From NCBI GenBank assembly GCA_029448655.1, contig JACCLO010000051.1, positions 1 through 64,000 on the forward strand: 64,000 bases of DNA, given 5' to 3'. This stretch comes from Wolfiporia cocos (taxonomy: Eukaryota; Basidiomycota; Agaricomycetes; Polyporales; Phaeolaceae). Every line of letters starts with the position of its first letter. The stretch's first letter is position 1. A program made the position numbers and the translations under genes. Below are positions 10,054 through 22,186 of the stretch, piece by piece. The notes beneath the pieces were generated by a model, which had not been told where the DNA came from, did no database searches, and was given only the letters and a program-made list of their open reading frames with translations.

Positions 10054-13000
10054 CTACATGGTATCACGGAGGACCTGCATGATCTCCTTCTGGAATCGAG
10101 CAAGATGAGCAGCCAACTCTTCATCGGGTAGCGAGGAATGATCGAGCGCTTGCGTGAGTTGGGTCCGTAGCTGAGAGCGGACTGAAAGTAGCACCTGCCA
10201 TAAGGAGTACATACCCTGAGGAGGGCCTTGCGCCGTATGGAGACTTTGTTCGAGCGGCTATCCTGCTCCTGGCGTTCCTCCATCTCGCTCAAGGCTTCTG
10301 CGACCCGCCTTCCCTCGGCGAGGACGTCATTCGGTAGATCGGCAAGTCGGGCAAGATCAAGACCTGGCACAGATGAAACTTAGCTCAGCGTACCACACAA
10401 TATGTCCAACAAACCGTAGTGGCTCGTCTGTTCCGGCGCTCCGTCGACAACTCTGTGACGAACAGCAAAGGGCCAAGGTCTCGCAAATGTACGCACCTGT
10501 ATTGAAAAGTCATGCCAAAGTTCGACGTGGATTGGCGTGACCTCTGCGTCAGAAGTTAACAAAGATACACGAAGCGATTGGTATGGAGAACCTGAACGGC
10601 AAGATGAAGGCTGACAAGTTCTGTTAGTAACCGAGATGTAATCATTCAAAACCTACTCACTTGACAACAGATGGCTGGCGCGACAATGTTGTCGTGAGCT
10701 CGCTGAAGTGACTACAGGGCCTGTAAGCAACCCATACATTAGTGATAATGGTACAGGTGCATACGTTGCGAAGAAGACATATGACTAGCAAACCAACGGC
10801 ATTATCAGTAATGTACAGGGACCGCAAAATGAGCCGGTACGACCTTGAGTTTGATGAGTTCCTCTGCGATGGCATGCGAGATGCCAACTTCTTCCCTTGG
10901 AGAGGTGCCGCGGCCAACTTCGTCGATCAGGATGAGAGAATTCTCCGTAGCAATCCCTGGCACAATTTCGGCATCAAGATGATGCTGGTTTCATAGTTAG
11001 CTCAAGTTACAAACCAACGATCATCGCGCAAGATGCCATCTCACTCGCAAATGTGCTCAGGCTCTTTTCGATATCGTCGTCGTTCGATAGCCGAGTCAGG
11101 AGTGCATCGTGCAGTCTGCATGATACGACATTCAAAGAGGCGGTTTTGGTGATATTTGGAGAAGGTCCGCACCTGAAGCTACCGTACTCAGCAGGAACAA
11201 AGCATCCGCACATTGCCATGACTGTCAGCAGCCCAATCTGCCGCAAGTATATGCTCTTGCCTATGGTCACAGACAATCGGATGTTTGTTGACCATATACG
11301 GGCTCGGCGTACCTAACATGCTGCGTTGAATCAGCATTGAGCGATAGATATGATGAATCAGATGATCAGACGAACTTCGGCCCCTGGACAATTTGAAAAG
11401 AGGAAGCCTCGCAGCAATATACATCATTCGGTACAAGCGTCCCGGCCGCCTGAACGTTCTCTAGAACAGGATGCTGCCCCGCCTTTATGGCTAAGGTTCC
11501 CGTGAACTCGGGACGCACTACACCAAGTATTAAGTGGTCACTGTTATCTAACTTAGAGGATGCTCACCATAGTCACGCACTAAGAAATCAAAACCAAACC
11601 TTACAATCAACATCTCTGTCAGTCTAGCATTTACAGGACGTACGAATGCTGGCATGCGCAAAAGACCACAACATGTCCACAATGGCAACGGCCTCCGAAG
11701 CTTTGTACAGAGCTCCAATGACATCGACGATCTCGGCGATCAACTCTTGTATAATCCTGGTATGACCTGTGAGCCGGGTATTGGAATGCCAACCGGTACT
11801 ACATACTTGTCACTCATGATCAGCGTCTCGTCCAGTGCATCCTTCATGCGCGCGTTTCTCTTCTTCTGCTCAAGCTGTGAGCATTCTCACACTGGTAACC
11901 TCGTACAGGACTGACCAGCTCGATACTAGAAAAGAGCCACCGCTTTCTCTGAGCTGTCACATTCACAAAGCCTCTAGGTAGCTCCCCTCGGAGATCTGTC
12001 TTCTTCAAAGCAAAAACGAAGCCTGTGTCCTGGTACACTAGACTAAGAGGCAGGTCGTGTTGCTCCGAGAGTTCGCGGTTCAATGCAAATATATCCCCGA
12101 CATTCTCCTTGTATGTTTCTCGTGCGACGTCAAGGAGGCGATTGTAGTTTGCCTGATTTGCTGGATTTGAGCATTAACAAATGATGTTAAGGAGGAGGAA
12201 ACATACCTTGACGGCGTACACACGTGCATTCACCGCATTCAGGCCGCGCTGTATAGATCCATCGAATCTCAACGAAGGCTGCGTTATTTGGCACGTACTT
12301 TCGCTGAAGCTTCTTCTTCATTCAATGCTTCGCTAACATGCTGTTCGATTCTTGAAAGTCGCTCGTCAGAGATCATCTACATCGAACAGGCGCTTAGCGC
12401 GCATCCAATCTACAATTATATCTCCAGCACCTACGTCCAGTACGATTCGTAACAGACGGGAGCGGCTGCCTGTCAAGGCTTTCGCGAGAACGGGCATGTT
12501 CTTGACTATGTTTCGGAGACTGAGCATTTGCGCGACGCGAGCGGCAGCAAGCTTTGCAGTGCTTGTCTCACGCGCCTCGGATGCAGCAAGCTGATGATTC
12601 AAATGAGCATTGATACTGTGCATGACCTGAAACGGCGAAAGCTTGCCGAGCAGATTAGCTTATCGAAGTCCATATTATGGAGGGACTTGAGCGCGTTCTT
12701 CATATTGTCGAAACGATTTCCATTCTGTATGAGCTCTTTAAGACAGTAAGCCGAAATAGACACATCCATGGAGTTGATAGACCTTCGACGACATCAAGGC
12801 GCGCCTCTATAGAAGACTGTCTGCAGCATTATTAGATCAACTCCGTAACGGTTGCAAAATGAGATACCAGTGATAGGCGCGAGTACATTTGCCCGGAGGA
12901 GGCGAGCACCCATTGCAGTGTATGTATGATTTAATAGCCTAGGTGTGAATTACTTGAATCGTGGGCATATATTAAGAGACAGAGAGGGTTTACCCAAACA

Positions 13001-13801
13001 TGGAATGGGTGGACCTCTTGAATGAGATGCTGCCCACCAGCTCCAAGTTTCGAGCAGTCTCGGGATCTATCATCATGCTGCCTTCTACTTGTACATATCG
13101 TATGAGGAGCGAAGAAGGAGCAAAGCGTAAATTGAGCTTCGACTCTGCATACTCGAATAGCGCGCTAGCTGCAGAGAGCGCGTAATACCTATTAATGTTG
13201 TTCAGTATAGTCGCAAGGTTTCGGACGCATATACCCACTTGCTGGACACCGCGACAAGAGTTGCAGGCCGCTCATCGTCATCAACTATCAGCTGGTTGAC
13301 AAAGGCAAGTCCTGCGTTTACAGTTGCAACGCGAAGCATGTGCTCAGTAGTCATATTGCTCACCAGCATCATCGTTCCAGTATTTTCTCATCACTGGATC
13401 GACTGTGGCATCAAACTCTTCGATCATGCACTGCACTAGGACCGAAGTCGACGAGGCTTTCTTTCCTCCAGATGCCATAGGTGTATCTATCAGAGATAAA
13501 AAGGTGTTTGGGACCAGAATAATGGATGGAGAATGCAGATGAAGCTGATGCAGCGTCTTGACATATGTGGGACTGTCCACGAGCTGCGGACCATCATATT
13601 GAGCGATGATTCAGTACGAGCTGACTACATGCGCACCTGGATAAGGGAAACCCTCCCGGTATCCTTGTCCAATGCAGCAAGGCCGACTTCACGTGACACT
13701 CCGCGCCCTTCCAGGACATAGCTGGCCTCGTGCCTGGATGATGCGGCGGTCTGGGGTCGGGCGGTAGCCGGACGCGACTGGGCTGCCCAGCCGCGTGACA
13801 T
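10054..13801 (-). CDS. MSH4: MSH4, meiotic MutS homologue
   Basis: MutS-family ATPase that forms a clamp with MSH5 on recombination intermediates and promotes crossovers in meiosis; it acts in the nucleus and does not repair mismatches. ATG at 13799-13801 (exon 1, 55 codons, MSRGWAAQSRP onward), TAG at 10054-10056. The frame can be followed through about twenty introns. Landmarks in order: DSPTYVKTLHQLHLHSPS; RYVQVEGSMMIDPETARN; the lever/clamp region ARLDVVEELIQNGNRF; YQDTGFVFALKKTDL; VRPEFTGTLAIKAGQHPVLE; Walker A GPNMLGKSIYLRQIG; RLSNDDDIEKSLSTFASEM; Walker B SLILIDEVGRGTSP; FFATHFSELTTTLSRQP; and a C-terminal helical part ending VLRDTM. Odd points: 8-, 12- and 20-nt exons, one GC-AG intron (12591-12646), and leucine and isoleucine where Walker A normally has Ser and Thr. 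No frameshift found. Confidence 0.93.
11313..11320 (-). other. MSH4: 8-nt micro-exon of MSH4 within Walker A
   Basis: The exon before it ends in the codons for V-Q-G-P plus AA. A 55-nt GT-AG intron follows, then these 8 bases, then a 52-nt GT-AG intron, then GCAAGAGC. Only with the 8 bases included does the frame read GPNMLGKSIYLRQ. A single intron joining the outer exons would break the frame. Related tiny exons: 12 nt at 11568-11579 (encoding part of LRDYV) and 20 nt at 10765-10784 (YVFFAT). Confidence 0.8.
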
Positions 13802-14099
13802 CGCCGTAGCGGGGTGGGATGAGGCAGGGCGTGCAAAGCCAGGAAAATATGGGACGAGCGTAGCGATCCAGCGAAAAGGAAAAGGCGCGAGACCGAGGGC
13901 GACGACAAATGACGGCGGGTTTGAGTCCCCGCATGCGATCGATCGACGAGCGGTGCCGAATCTCGGGACATCCTAATAAGGGATCTCAATTGTGCGTACA
14001 GGGCAGGTCTGAAACGAATACAATACGAGACTCGAGCAACGGGAGGACGTACAGGATTGTGAAAGTTAGTTACATGTGTTATCACGCCCACACCGTCCG
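13802..14099. promoter_or_regulatory. Divergent intergenic region upstream of MSH4
   Basis: About 300 bases between the MSH4 start (minus) and the unidentified plus-strand coding region. It should hold the MSH4 promoter and may be shared with the divergent gene. I see no obvious TATA box or named operator. Confidence 0.4.
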
Positions 14100-16180
14100 C
14101 CCTATGCCTTAATTACTGCGTCTGTGTCCATCTTGTCTTCATCCCGCCGCGGTGACAGCGTTGCGGTGCTCGCTCCTCTCGACGTGGTCCCGCTGAACAC
14201 GAAGCAGCACGCGGCGCTATCGGGCTGGGACACGCTCCGTGGCCCACGGCGCGTGCTCTACGCCTTGCAGTCAGGTGTCCTGCGTCCCGTTTGCCGCGAT
14301 CGGTCCCGCATATATAGTAACTCTTCATATGCACTCGCACTCACCCCCTGGAAGCATCCCTCGCACACGTAGTCTCGCCGACCGTCACGACGCTGCCCGC
14401 GATACACCTCTCCACGTCCTTCCCCTGCGCCCGGGCGCCACACGACGCAAACGGGCAGGCAGACTGGGAGGAGGACGTATCTGCGCTCTTTCAGTAGGCT
14501 GGAATGGCATGCCTACACGCACAGCGGTGAGCTGCGCCATCTCCCTTTCACACGCCGATCTCACCTCACTCACTCGGCCGCGGCAGGCCGCACGCTGGCG
14601 ACGCTACCGACCCTTACGTTGCCGTCTACGCGCCGCCCGCGCCGGCGTCCGTCGCAGACGCGGTGCACGTCCGGTGGACCGGCCTCCTCCACACGCCGTT
14701 TGTGACTGACGTCGCGACCGCGCTCATGTTCATCCCCTTCCCTTCCAATCCCTGCCCTCTCATAGCGGCTCGGTGCTGATTTATTGATATGGTAACTCCG
14801 GGCGCCGGGCGCCGGCCACACTTGCTGCTGTGACCGTGCACGGCGTCCCGACTGTGCCTGCGGCGTATGTTCATGCTGATACTAAGAGGACGGTGCCGCT
14901 CGCGCCGTGGGCGGGGTCAGAGGACACGTGATGCTTGCTCCTTGGGAGGAACGAGGAGGGCCGGGAGGAGGAGGACGTGTGGACGCTGGCGGAGACTAGT
15001 GTGGGAAAATGGGACGAGCTGGTGGGTGGGTGATCGAATCCTCCTCCGAACCCCGGCCATAGGTTTCGACACTGATCGCAATATTGGTCTCCCACTCGAA
15101 GCTCAAGCGCTCACTATCCTCGCCAATCGAGACGTCATCCTCGAAGACTTCGAGCAGGTGCGGCACTATTTCACGACGCCCCAGCTTCGCAGGTACCTCC
15201 TCTTCGATCAAATGCTTCGCGCCGGTCCGATCGACCTCGGGGAGTTCGCGCTGCCGGGTGGCTACGAAGCTTTACGGTCGCTATGGGCAGAGGATCTACG
15301 GTGCCCTCACCAGTTCTCGGAGTATGACTCCACTGCCAACACGACGATCGTTCACGGGCAGCCACTTCCCCCTGGGTTCTTCGATCCGCCGACTACCCCT
15401 CACGCCGAGGACAGGGACGCACTCACACCAGTGCAGATCGCTACGTGTGCCGGGCCAGCTGTGTTGATTTCTTTTGCACACTCGTCTCGTTGCTGTCAGA
15501 GCTGAAAATAACAACGATTCTCGGAGACCGGCTCGACCCTTCGAGCATCAAGGCTGGTAAGACAACTCCAGGCTCCGACGGCAAAGAAGAGCGTGTTGTT
15601 CGAACACTTGGCAGGCGCGAGATCAGCGCCGAGCTCATTGTACGCATCCTCACTTTTTTGAGAATCAGCATCATGTACTCATGCTATTTTAAGCTACTTT
15701 GCACTGGTCAGAAATCTATTACCGATCTTGTCGCACGGGCAATTTCAGATGCAGTTATACTCGATGGATCGAAGAAAGACTCATACGTGTCAAGCGAACA
15801 ATGCAGGTCGCTGTCCCAAGTAATCCCGCTGCGCCCGACATGCTAGTAGATTCTGCCACGGAGGGTGGTGATGAACATTTGCACGTACCACATCCGCACT
15901 TATTCGCTAGGGATCAAGCAGACTCGTCAAACGACGACTTCGAGCAATTTACGCCTGGCCCTCCGATGATCAAGACTACGCTCTGTCTCGTGAGCAACCC
16001 CCCCTCCCTCCTTTCCTAGTTGCTGTTTGGTGCCTCATAAGACTTCATTTATAGACTAAACAGCTATATGAGGTTGACGGAGAAGTGGGCGCGAAGATGG
16101 ATGGGATGCCGGACTTGGAGGCGCATCGGATGTGGCAGTTCTATGGCGTTGAGACCGACGGAGACAAGATGTATGAGTGA
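14100..16180 (+). CDS. Unidentified multi-exon protein-coding region
   Basis: Several stretches look coding on the plus strand. 14140-14270 reads SVAVLAPLDVVPLNTKQHAA. About 14598-14760 reads YVAVYAPPAPASVADAVHV and continues to WTGLLHTPFVTD. About 14935-15030 is acidic, with EDVWTLAETSVGKWDELVGG. 15060-15480 reads IGLPLEAQALTILANRDV, LRRYLLFDQMLRAGPIDLG and GQPLPPGFFDP. 15580-15640 reads RVVRTLGRREISAELI. The last two exons are 15699-15989 and 16064-16180, joined through a GTGAGC intron, and end GVETDGDKMYE. This may be one gene or two: I could not join the middle exons with certainty. I do not recognise the product and assign no function. Confidence 0.45.
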
Positions 16181-16550
16181 TTGGCTCTCGTATGCATTGT
16201 TCGGACATTCTTGTCACTCTACGCCAGCTTTGGTTATGCTTCTTTCTTGTCTTGTACCATTATCGCATACCTCGCCCTGAAGACAAACGAGCGGCAAGGG
16301 TGGCTACTTTCTGCTAATGAGAAATATCATATACCATACATATACCAGCTATGTTTGAAGCGTCCGCAGAAGCACAAGCTTGTATTCTGGACAACGTCGG
16401 CTCGAATCGGCGTCTTAATTCAGAGATGTCTAGTAGCGCGTGCGTTGCGTCGCGTCACGTATTTGTGATGGATGTGACACTACGCGTTTCCGCGTCGCGC
16501 CTTGTTCTTGACAGCCATACTAGTTACTCCTTGTACACCCACCACTTGAA
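16181..16550. promoter_or_regulatory. Intergenic region before the axis-like gene
   Basis: 370 bases between a plus-strand stop (16180) and the next plus-strand start (16551). The promoter of the downstream gene must lie here. I see nothing specific. Confidence 0.4.
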
Positions 16551-19500
16551 ATGTCTGCCTCCGATTCTCCTTTCAAATTGCTGCAGCAGACTATCTCAAA
16601 ATCTCGCGCCAAGAATAGCAAAAGTCTAGCAGAGGCCCTCGAGAAGGTGTCCTCCCACCTCGTCTTACTCGTAAGGCAGCTATTTGGGGCTCAGTGGATG
16701 TCTGTTCATCATCATATAGAATTTATCCACGATATCCGAGCAAGCATCCAAAGTGTTATCTCAGTGTCTGCGCAGGCCCCTTCTTCCCATATACTCTGCT
16801 TTTCCGCAGCCTGCCCTTGAAGCCGCTGCCGCGATTTTCTACAAGGTCTATCACGAGAAGGTTCTCCCAACTCTTAGAAAGCAGCAGAATGAGCAACAGG
16901 GGTTATGGGAAGGAGTGCTCAACTCTCTCTTGTCCGGTGTTCTCGTATGCTTTAGTTCGATGTTTACGCTTTGTCCGGGAAGCTGACTATGTCCAGGATT
17001 TTCTCGATGAAAGTGAAAACGGTAATCTCCATCCCCATTCCCTTCTTCAGATGGGCTCATGGGTGCGCTAGACAAAGGCAAAAGTAGCAAAGCAAAGGAC
17101 GTCATAGCAGCCACGCTTTTTCCCAATCTATGCGACATATGTTTCTCACCAACTGCTCCGATGATAAGTACTGGTTTACGATGCACTGTACGGTCTCTTA
17201 CACCTTTATTTATGCGCCAAACTTACACTCATTTCGACATTACCAGGCATATACTCTTCTCGCCGATTCTGCTGCGATGCATCACGCCAATCAACACACG
17301 CTTCGTGACGACCAAATCCTTGGAGGGTGAGCCTGATTCCATTTTACCTTACTATGCCGCATACCATTTCTTGTGCGTAGTCGTCGCCTCGGAGCCACCA
17401 TCTGGCGCACCAAAGGTAAGCTCTCTCGAAGCAGCGTCATGTCAGATTCCGATACCATGATCCAGATTTCCTTCCTCTGGAGAGCTTGTTGACGCTATTT
17501 GCGCGTCTATTGCCTTCAACGAAGGGGGCTGCCTCCGGTCGCGCAAACCGTACTGCATTCATCCAGTCTGTGTTCAGCAAGTCGTCTCCCCCGGAAACCA
17601 CCAGCATCGGACAAAAAGGTCACGGGGCTGCTTGAGAACGTGCCCTCGGAGGACTGGGACGTGACCTCACGGAAGATTGCCGAAGCACTGGCTGCTGGCG
17701 ACCGGACTTTGTGAGTAACTTAAGCTGCCGTATTATCACGCTGACCGGCGCCATATAGCCCGCAGCCTTTTGCGATAGAAGAAGTCTGTGCCTGTGGGCA
17801 AACACAACGATGCGATAGGCTATATGTCGATCCCAAGGCAATACTCGTGAACATGCTCATAGAAGTGTGCCTTTTGACCTTATTCGATGTCCGTCATACG
17901 GCGAGCTGATTATATGTTCATACATCGATACAGGATAACCAATATGAATCCCTGACAATCTCATACACTTCCATACACAAAATAGATATCCTGCGCGAGC
18001 GTTCTGGCGAGGAGAGGGTCGGCGCGCAGGTGCAAATTGTCATGTGCAGTCCTCCTATTCTCGGAGGAGAACCGATAACCTCTGGCATAGACGAAAGCGG
18101 CCCAGTTGTAACGTTTACTCTTACGAGCGGCGATCTGGACAGATTCGCAAATGCGTTGCGCGACAGAGGTCAAGTAAGAAAGCGTAGCTTATACTTTCTA
18201 TCTGGTTTGCGAGTGCTGACACGGTATCGTAATGCAGGGACAGAAGTATAGAGAGATACTCCCACCGAAGCTATCACTAGCGACGTCGCCACTGGTTTTA
18301 GATTTTGACACCCAGGGCAAGCCGATGAAACAACTAAGCCAATCCGAGGTGCGCTAAATTGATCGCATTCTTCCATGACTGATCTCCACTCACTAGAGGA
18401 TTGAGAAAGTCCAACAATGTGAGTATCACACAATCCATAGCATCCGCGCTCATCAACACTGTCAACTTTCCGCTAGTCTACAATACCAACCAAAGCAGTG
18501 ACGAACTCAGCTGCGGATCAGACCTTGATAACGCGACTAGTTCGAGATCTTCTGCTATCGACGAACGTCAGTCTATGAAATCTACGCCCCATATGCGTTC
18601 GAAAAATGTCCGAAGAGAAGCCTTTGGCGCAAGCGATGAGGAACTATGTGATCCATCTGACGTCGACTCGGTTCTGCTGGCCCCGCCTCAACGTAGGCAA
18701 CGGTCGGAAGGCCCTAGAGTAATCTCCACTAGGTCAGCCAAATCGTCCGAATCCCGACTTGCCGGGAAAACCCGCAAGTCGACCAATAACTCTGTTGCCG
18801 CCAAGGCCTACAAGAGAAAGCGAGATTCTACTGAGTGCAGCGAAGACGGTCCTAACTCAGATAAGCTGGCAGAGGACGCTGTTGCCAATAAACGATCCAA
18901 GACTTCCCCGACAGGTCGTAGCGCTCTTTGCACACCAGATCCTCCAGAGCGCACGGAATCTCAGGTGCTTCAGCCTCGTTCTACAGCGGCGACTAGGGCA
19001 ACCAACAGATATCACGGCGAAAAGGAGAAAATATGTTCTCCTACCTCATGCTCCCACATGATTGACTATGGTGCTCTACCCGAATCCGATCCATTTTCGT
19101 CTACTCGGAACACGTTGTCTCCTCTCACAGCTTTGTTTGCTCGTCGCAAGAAGGCCGACAATAAGCCTGCCCTGGAAAGCAAAGCCCCTCAGTCGAGCAC
19201 GACCAAAGGTAGACCTCATAAAGCAAAGCTCTGGAAGACAAAACCGTCTCCGCCGGGCCCTATCATCTACCAGGGAGCCTCGGACGACGATCCGTTATGT
19301 GACAGGCATGAGCTATCTGACACGTTCGTCGAGGACGAACCTGTCGAAGAGACTAAGGAAAATCAATCGGAAGTAAAAATCAAGACACACGCAAAGCATG
19401 TGGTCCCTGCTCTCGCAGCCAGTGCTTCGACAACGGACAAAAGGGTATGTTTGTTCTCTTGCGTTCTCGTGATTGATGAGAAAGCCATATCATGGTCGTG

Positions 19501-20935
19501 GACTACAGAGGGTCGAAATGTCGAACCCTGCCTTGCAAGAGAAAGCTCACCCATTGTCAGGTTCTACCAACATTGCTAAGGCGCGTGTACCGTGACACTT
19601 TCTACGCCATACGCTAATACTAAAACAGTCCACAAGCAAAAAGAGAAAGATTGCGCCATGGGCCAACCTCACTTCTGAAGCCCCTCACAGATCTGCGACT
19701 GTAGACAACAGTACGAGCGGAGTTCCTGGTGTTCACCATGAAGAAACCATACAGCCTACACTGAATACTTTGGGATGCACATCTCTGTCCAAGAAGTCTA
19801 TGTCATCATCCGCATCTGAAAGCCTCTTGACGGGATCTGGTAATGTTCATACAGGGCCTCTGCCTGAGGAGCCAGCCACCGCTGAAGATTCTATGTCAGA
19901 CATCTCCGAAGTTGCCAACAAGGCGATACATGCGACCATAGCAGATTCCATGCTCGGAACGAATACCACACCAAGATCCGATCGTATACATTCTCCTGCT
20001 CCTCTCGTCATTCCCTCTCCGGAAAAGCTTGAGCAAACTGATTTTGAGTTGACGGAGGTAACATCTACCCCAATTGGCAAGGTTGTTGAGGTCGATGATT
20101 GTGCAGGAGACTCTGTCTCCACGAGAAAGACCCATCCTAGACATTCCGTTACCTTCGCGCCAGTCGTGGAAGAATGCGAACCGTTGCCGGAGTTGAACTT
20201 TGAGATTGGTTCTCGGAGTCAGCCCACATCGCTGAGCCCATACAAGCGAGAGAGGGCTACTGGTAAACTTATCCATAGATACAACGGCGCACTTCTGACT
20301 TTTGTTGTTAGTGTCACTGGGACTGCTGCTGCAGGATATTGAACACGAGCCTTTCATAGGGCGACGTGAACGTGGCTCATTCCGGAAAACAAATATAACG
20401 GGTGCTGGGAACCGCTCGCGGTGCAAGGAAGCCACTGCAAATGTCCAAGACATCGAAGATGTTCTGCGGGAGTTGCATCAGGTGCCGTAGAAGCTGCTAA
20501 GGATATTGCGGTATGCTGAGTATGTGCTCGACCCTCGCAGGCTATTTTCGGCAAGATCACGGATCGCTTTGACAGCGTACGTGAAGAAGTGCACATTGAT
20601 CGGAGTGCAATCCTCCGGGAGGCAGCGCAGGATCCTATGCACATGCGTGCGGATAGGTGTGTGCTGACTGCCCATACATACTTCGCATTCTTGCGGACCT
20701 GCTGATCCCTGTGAACGGCCACTGCAGTGTCGCCCACTTCAACCGCCTTATCGACCTCGAGGCCGAATATGCGTCCTCTGGGCGTGCTGTCATTGACAGT
20801 TTGGAAGAGTTGCTTCGCGCAAATGAAGGGATATGCTGCAAAATAGAAGAGACGATAAAGAGCATCGATCGTACAACACTCGTTGGAAGGATGCCGGTGG
20901 TCCTAGTGGAAATTCCCGCGAGCCTGAGACAGTGA
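16551..20935 (+). CDS. Large SYCP2/Red1-like candidate meiotic axis protein
   Basis: A long intron-rich gene starting MSASDSPFKLLQQTISKSRA. The N-terminal third is helical and repeat-like (ALEAAAAIFYKVYHEKVLPT; SKAKDVIAATLFPNLCDICF; FLPLESLLTLFARLLPS). Next comes a compact beta-rich part (EEVCACGQTQRCDRLYVDPK; YESLTISYTSIHKIDILR; VTFTLTSGDLDRFANALRDRG). Then a roughly 600-residue disordered Ser/Thr/Lys-rich linker (18.47-20.26 kb) with an RHSVTFAPVVEE motif. The end is a predicted coiled coil (FGKITDRFDSVREEVHI; VAHFNRLIDLEAEYASSG; SLEELLRANEGICCKIEETI). ARM-like plus Spt16M-like domains, linker and coiled coil is the published plan of SYCP2/Red1/ASY3, which build the meiotic chromosome axis. 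The assignment is inference from layout. One extra A at 17613-17617 breaks the frame. Acceptor and donor sites are otherwise good throughout. Confidence 0.6.
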
Positions 20936-22186
20936 AAGGAATACAACCATGTTATAGTAGAGAACGCGGTGAGTTCGCTCGATATCACAAACGCTCTAGT
21001 ACAAATCATTGCATGTTGATCATCACATGCAGCTGTAGCATGAAACAGGAAACAAGACACAGCTGTATACAAGCGATCGGTCCACGCACGCCTCAGAAGG
21101 GATAGTGTTAGTTTACATGACCATTGCAAGCGGAAGGTGATATGTGCAATGCATGTAACTCTCACCTAACTACCGTCATCCGGCATTCGATACTCAAATA
21201 ACTTGTTGTTCTAACAATGGTATGCCAATAACCCCGTGCAAAACCACCTAGCATTCCAACGCAGCATGAGGAAGCTAAAGTATTCGCCGTGACACCTCGC
21301 TACCCAGCTTCCTTTGTTCATACCGTCTCGATACAGAGCACCTTGTGTTATGCATCCATCGGGCTCATCTCGACCACTGTTGGGGCGCGGCCACTCCTCG
21401 CCGGTGTGGCACCCTTCTCTTCCCATCCCGCGCGCCACACTATCTTCCATTTTCCACACTCTCGTTGAATGGTTACTTCTTCCATCATTGCCGAACACGC
21501 TCTCTGACACCCGTAACATAAGTTTATATCCAATGACGGCGACAGCCTGAGACATTGTTTCACGGCATTGCGGCGGGTCTCTTGGCACGGAAAGATTAGG
21601 TTTACTTCTCAATAAAATCGGCTATGAGCACAGCTGTGCACGCATCAAAGCACGCATTGGTGAGCCGATTTGCTATCGACCTCCGCCATTATGTGGGCTG
21701 GAACTGCATCAGAATGGTGCCTGTGCGCAGCACACATGAAAGCGTGAAGGGGACTTGCTAGGTGCACCATTCACGAAGGGTTCACGAGCCTAGACGATCA
21801 TTGCGAGATGAACGGGCGTGGTGTCTCACTGTGCCTTGCGAACAAGTGCCTCGCTAGTGCAGATGCATTTGGGTGACGGGGATCGCGAGATGAACGGACT
21901 TCTCACTCTGAGTGCGAGTGAGAGTCGACTTCGTGATCGCGTACTAGCTTGCCGTGAATTGGAAGGGATTAATATGGATCGTAAACGCCCAGCGCCACCG
22001 ATGCCGCGAGTCGGCACACTGGTTTGTCAGCATGGGACCCTGGACACCATGCATATATGGTCACCGGAGCACTGGTTGCCGTCCAGTGCAGCGTGGTGAC
22101 TCTTGCTTACTGATAGGTAGACTCGCATCTCTCCTATTGACTGCCACCACCACAGCCCTCCCCCTCCCAAGCCCAAGCACGGTGTC
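20936..22186. other. No supported gene
   Basis: Open frames up to about 175 codons occur here but overlap each other on both strands and show no recognisable motif. Part of 20936-21165 may be the 3' UTR of the preceding gene. Confidence 0.5.

Noticed and set aside
11188..11436. Loss of the P-loop in MSH4 (reading SVTIGKSI)
   Set aside because: That reading runs through intron sequence. Using the 8-nt exon restores GPNM before LGKS.
12780..12870. Frameshift pair in the MSH4 clamp region
   Set aside because: Resolved by acceptor CTATAG before AGGCGCGCC and a 47-nt intron GTCTAT...AAAG, which give ITEARLDVVEELIQNGN without a break.
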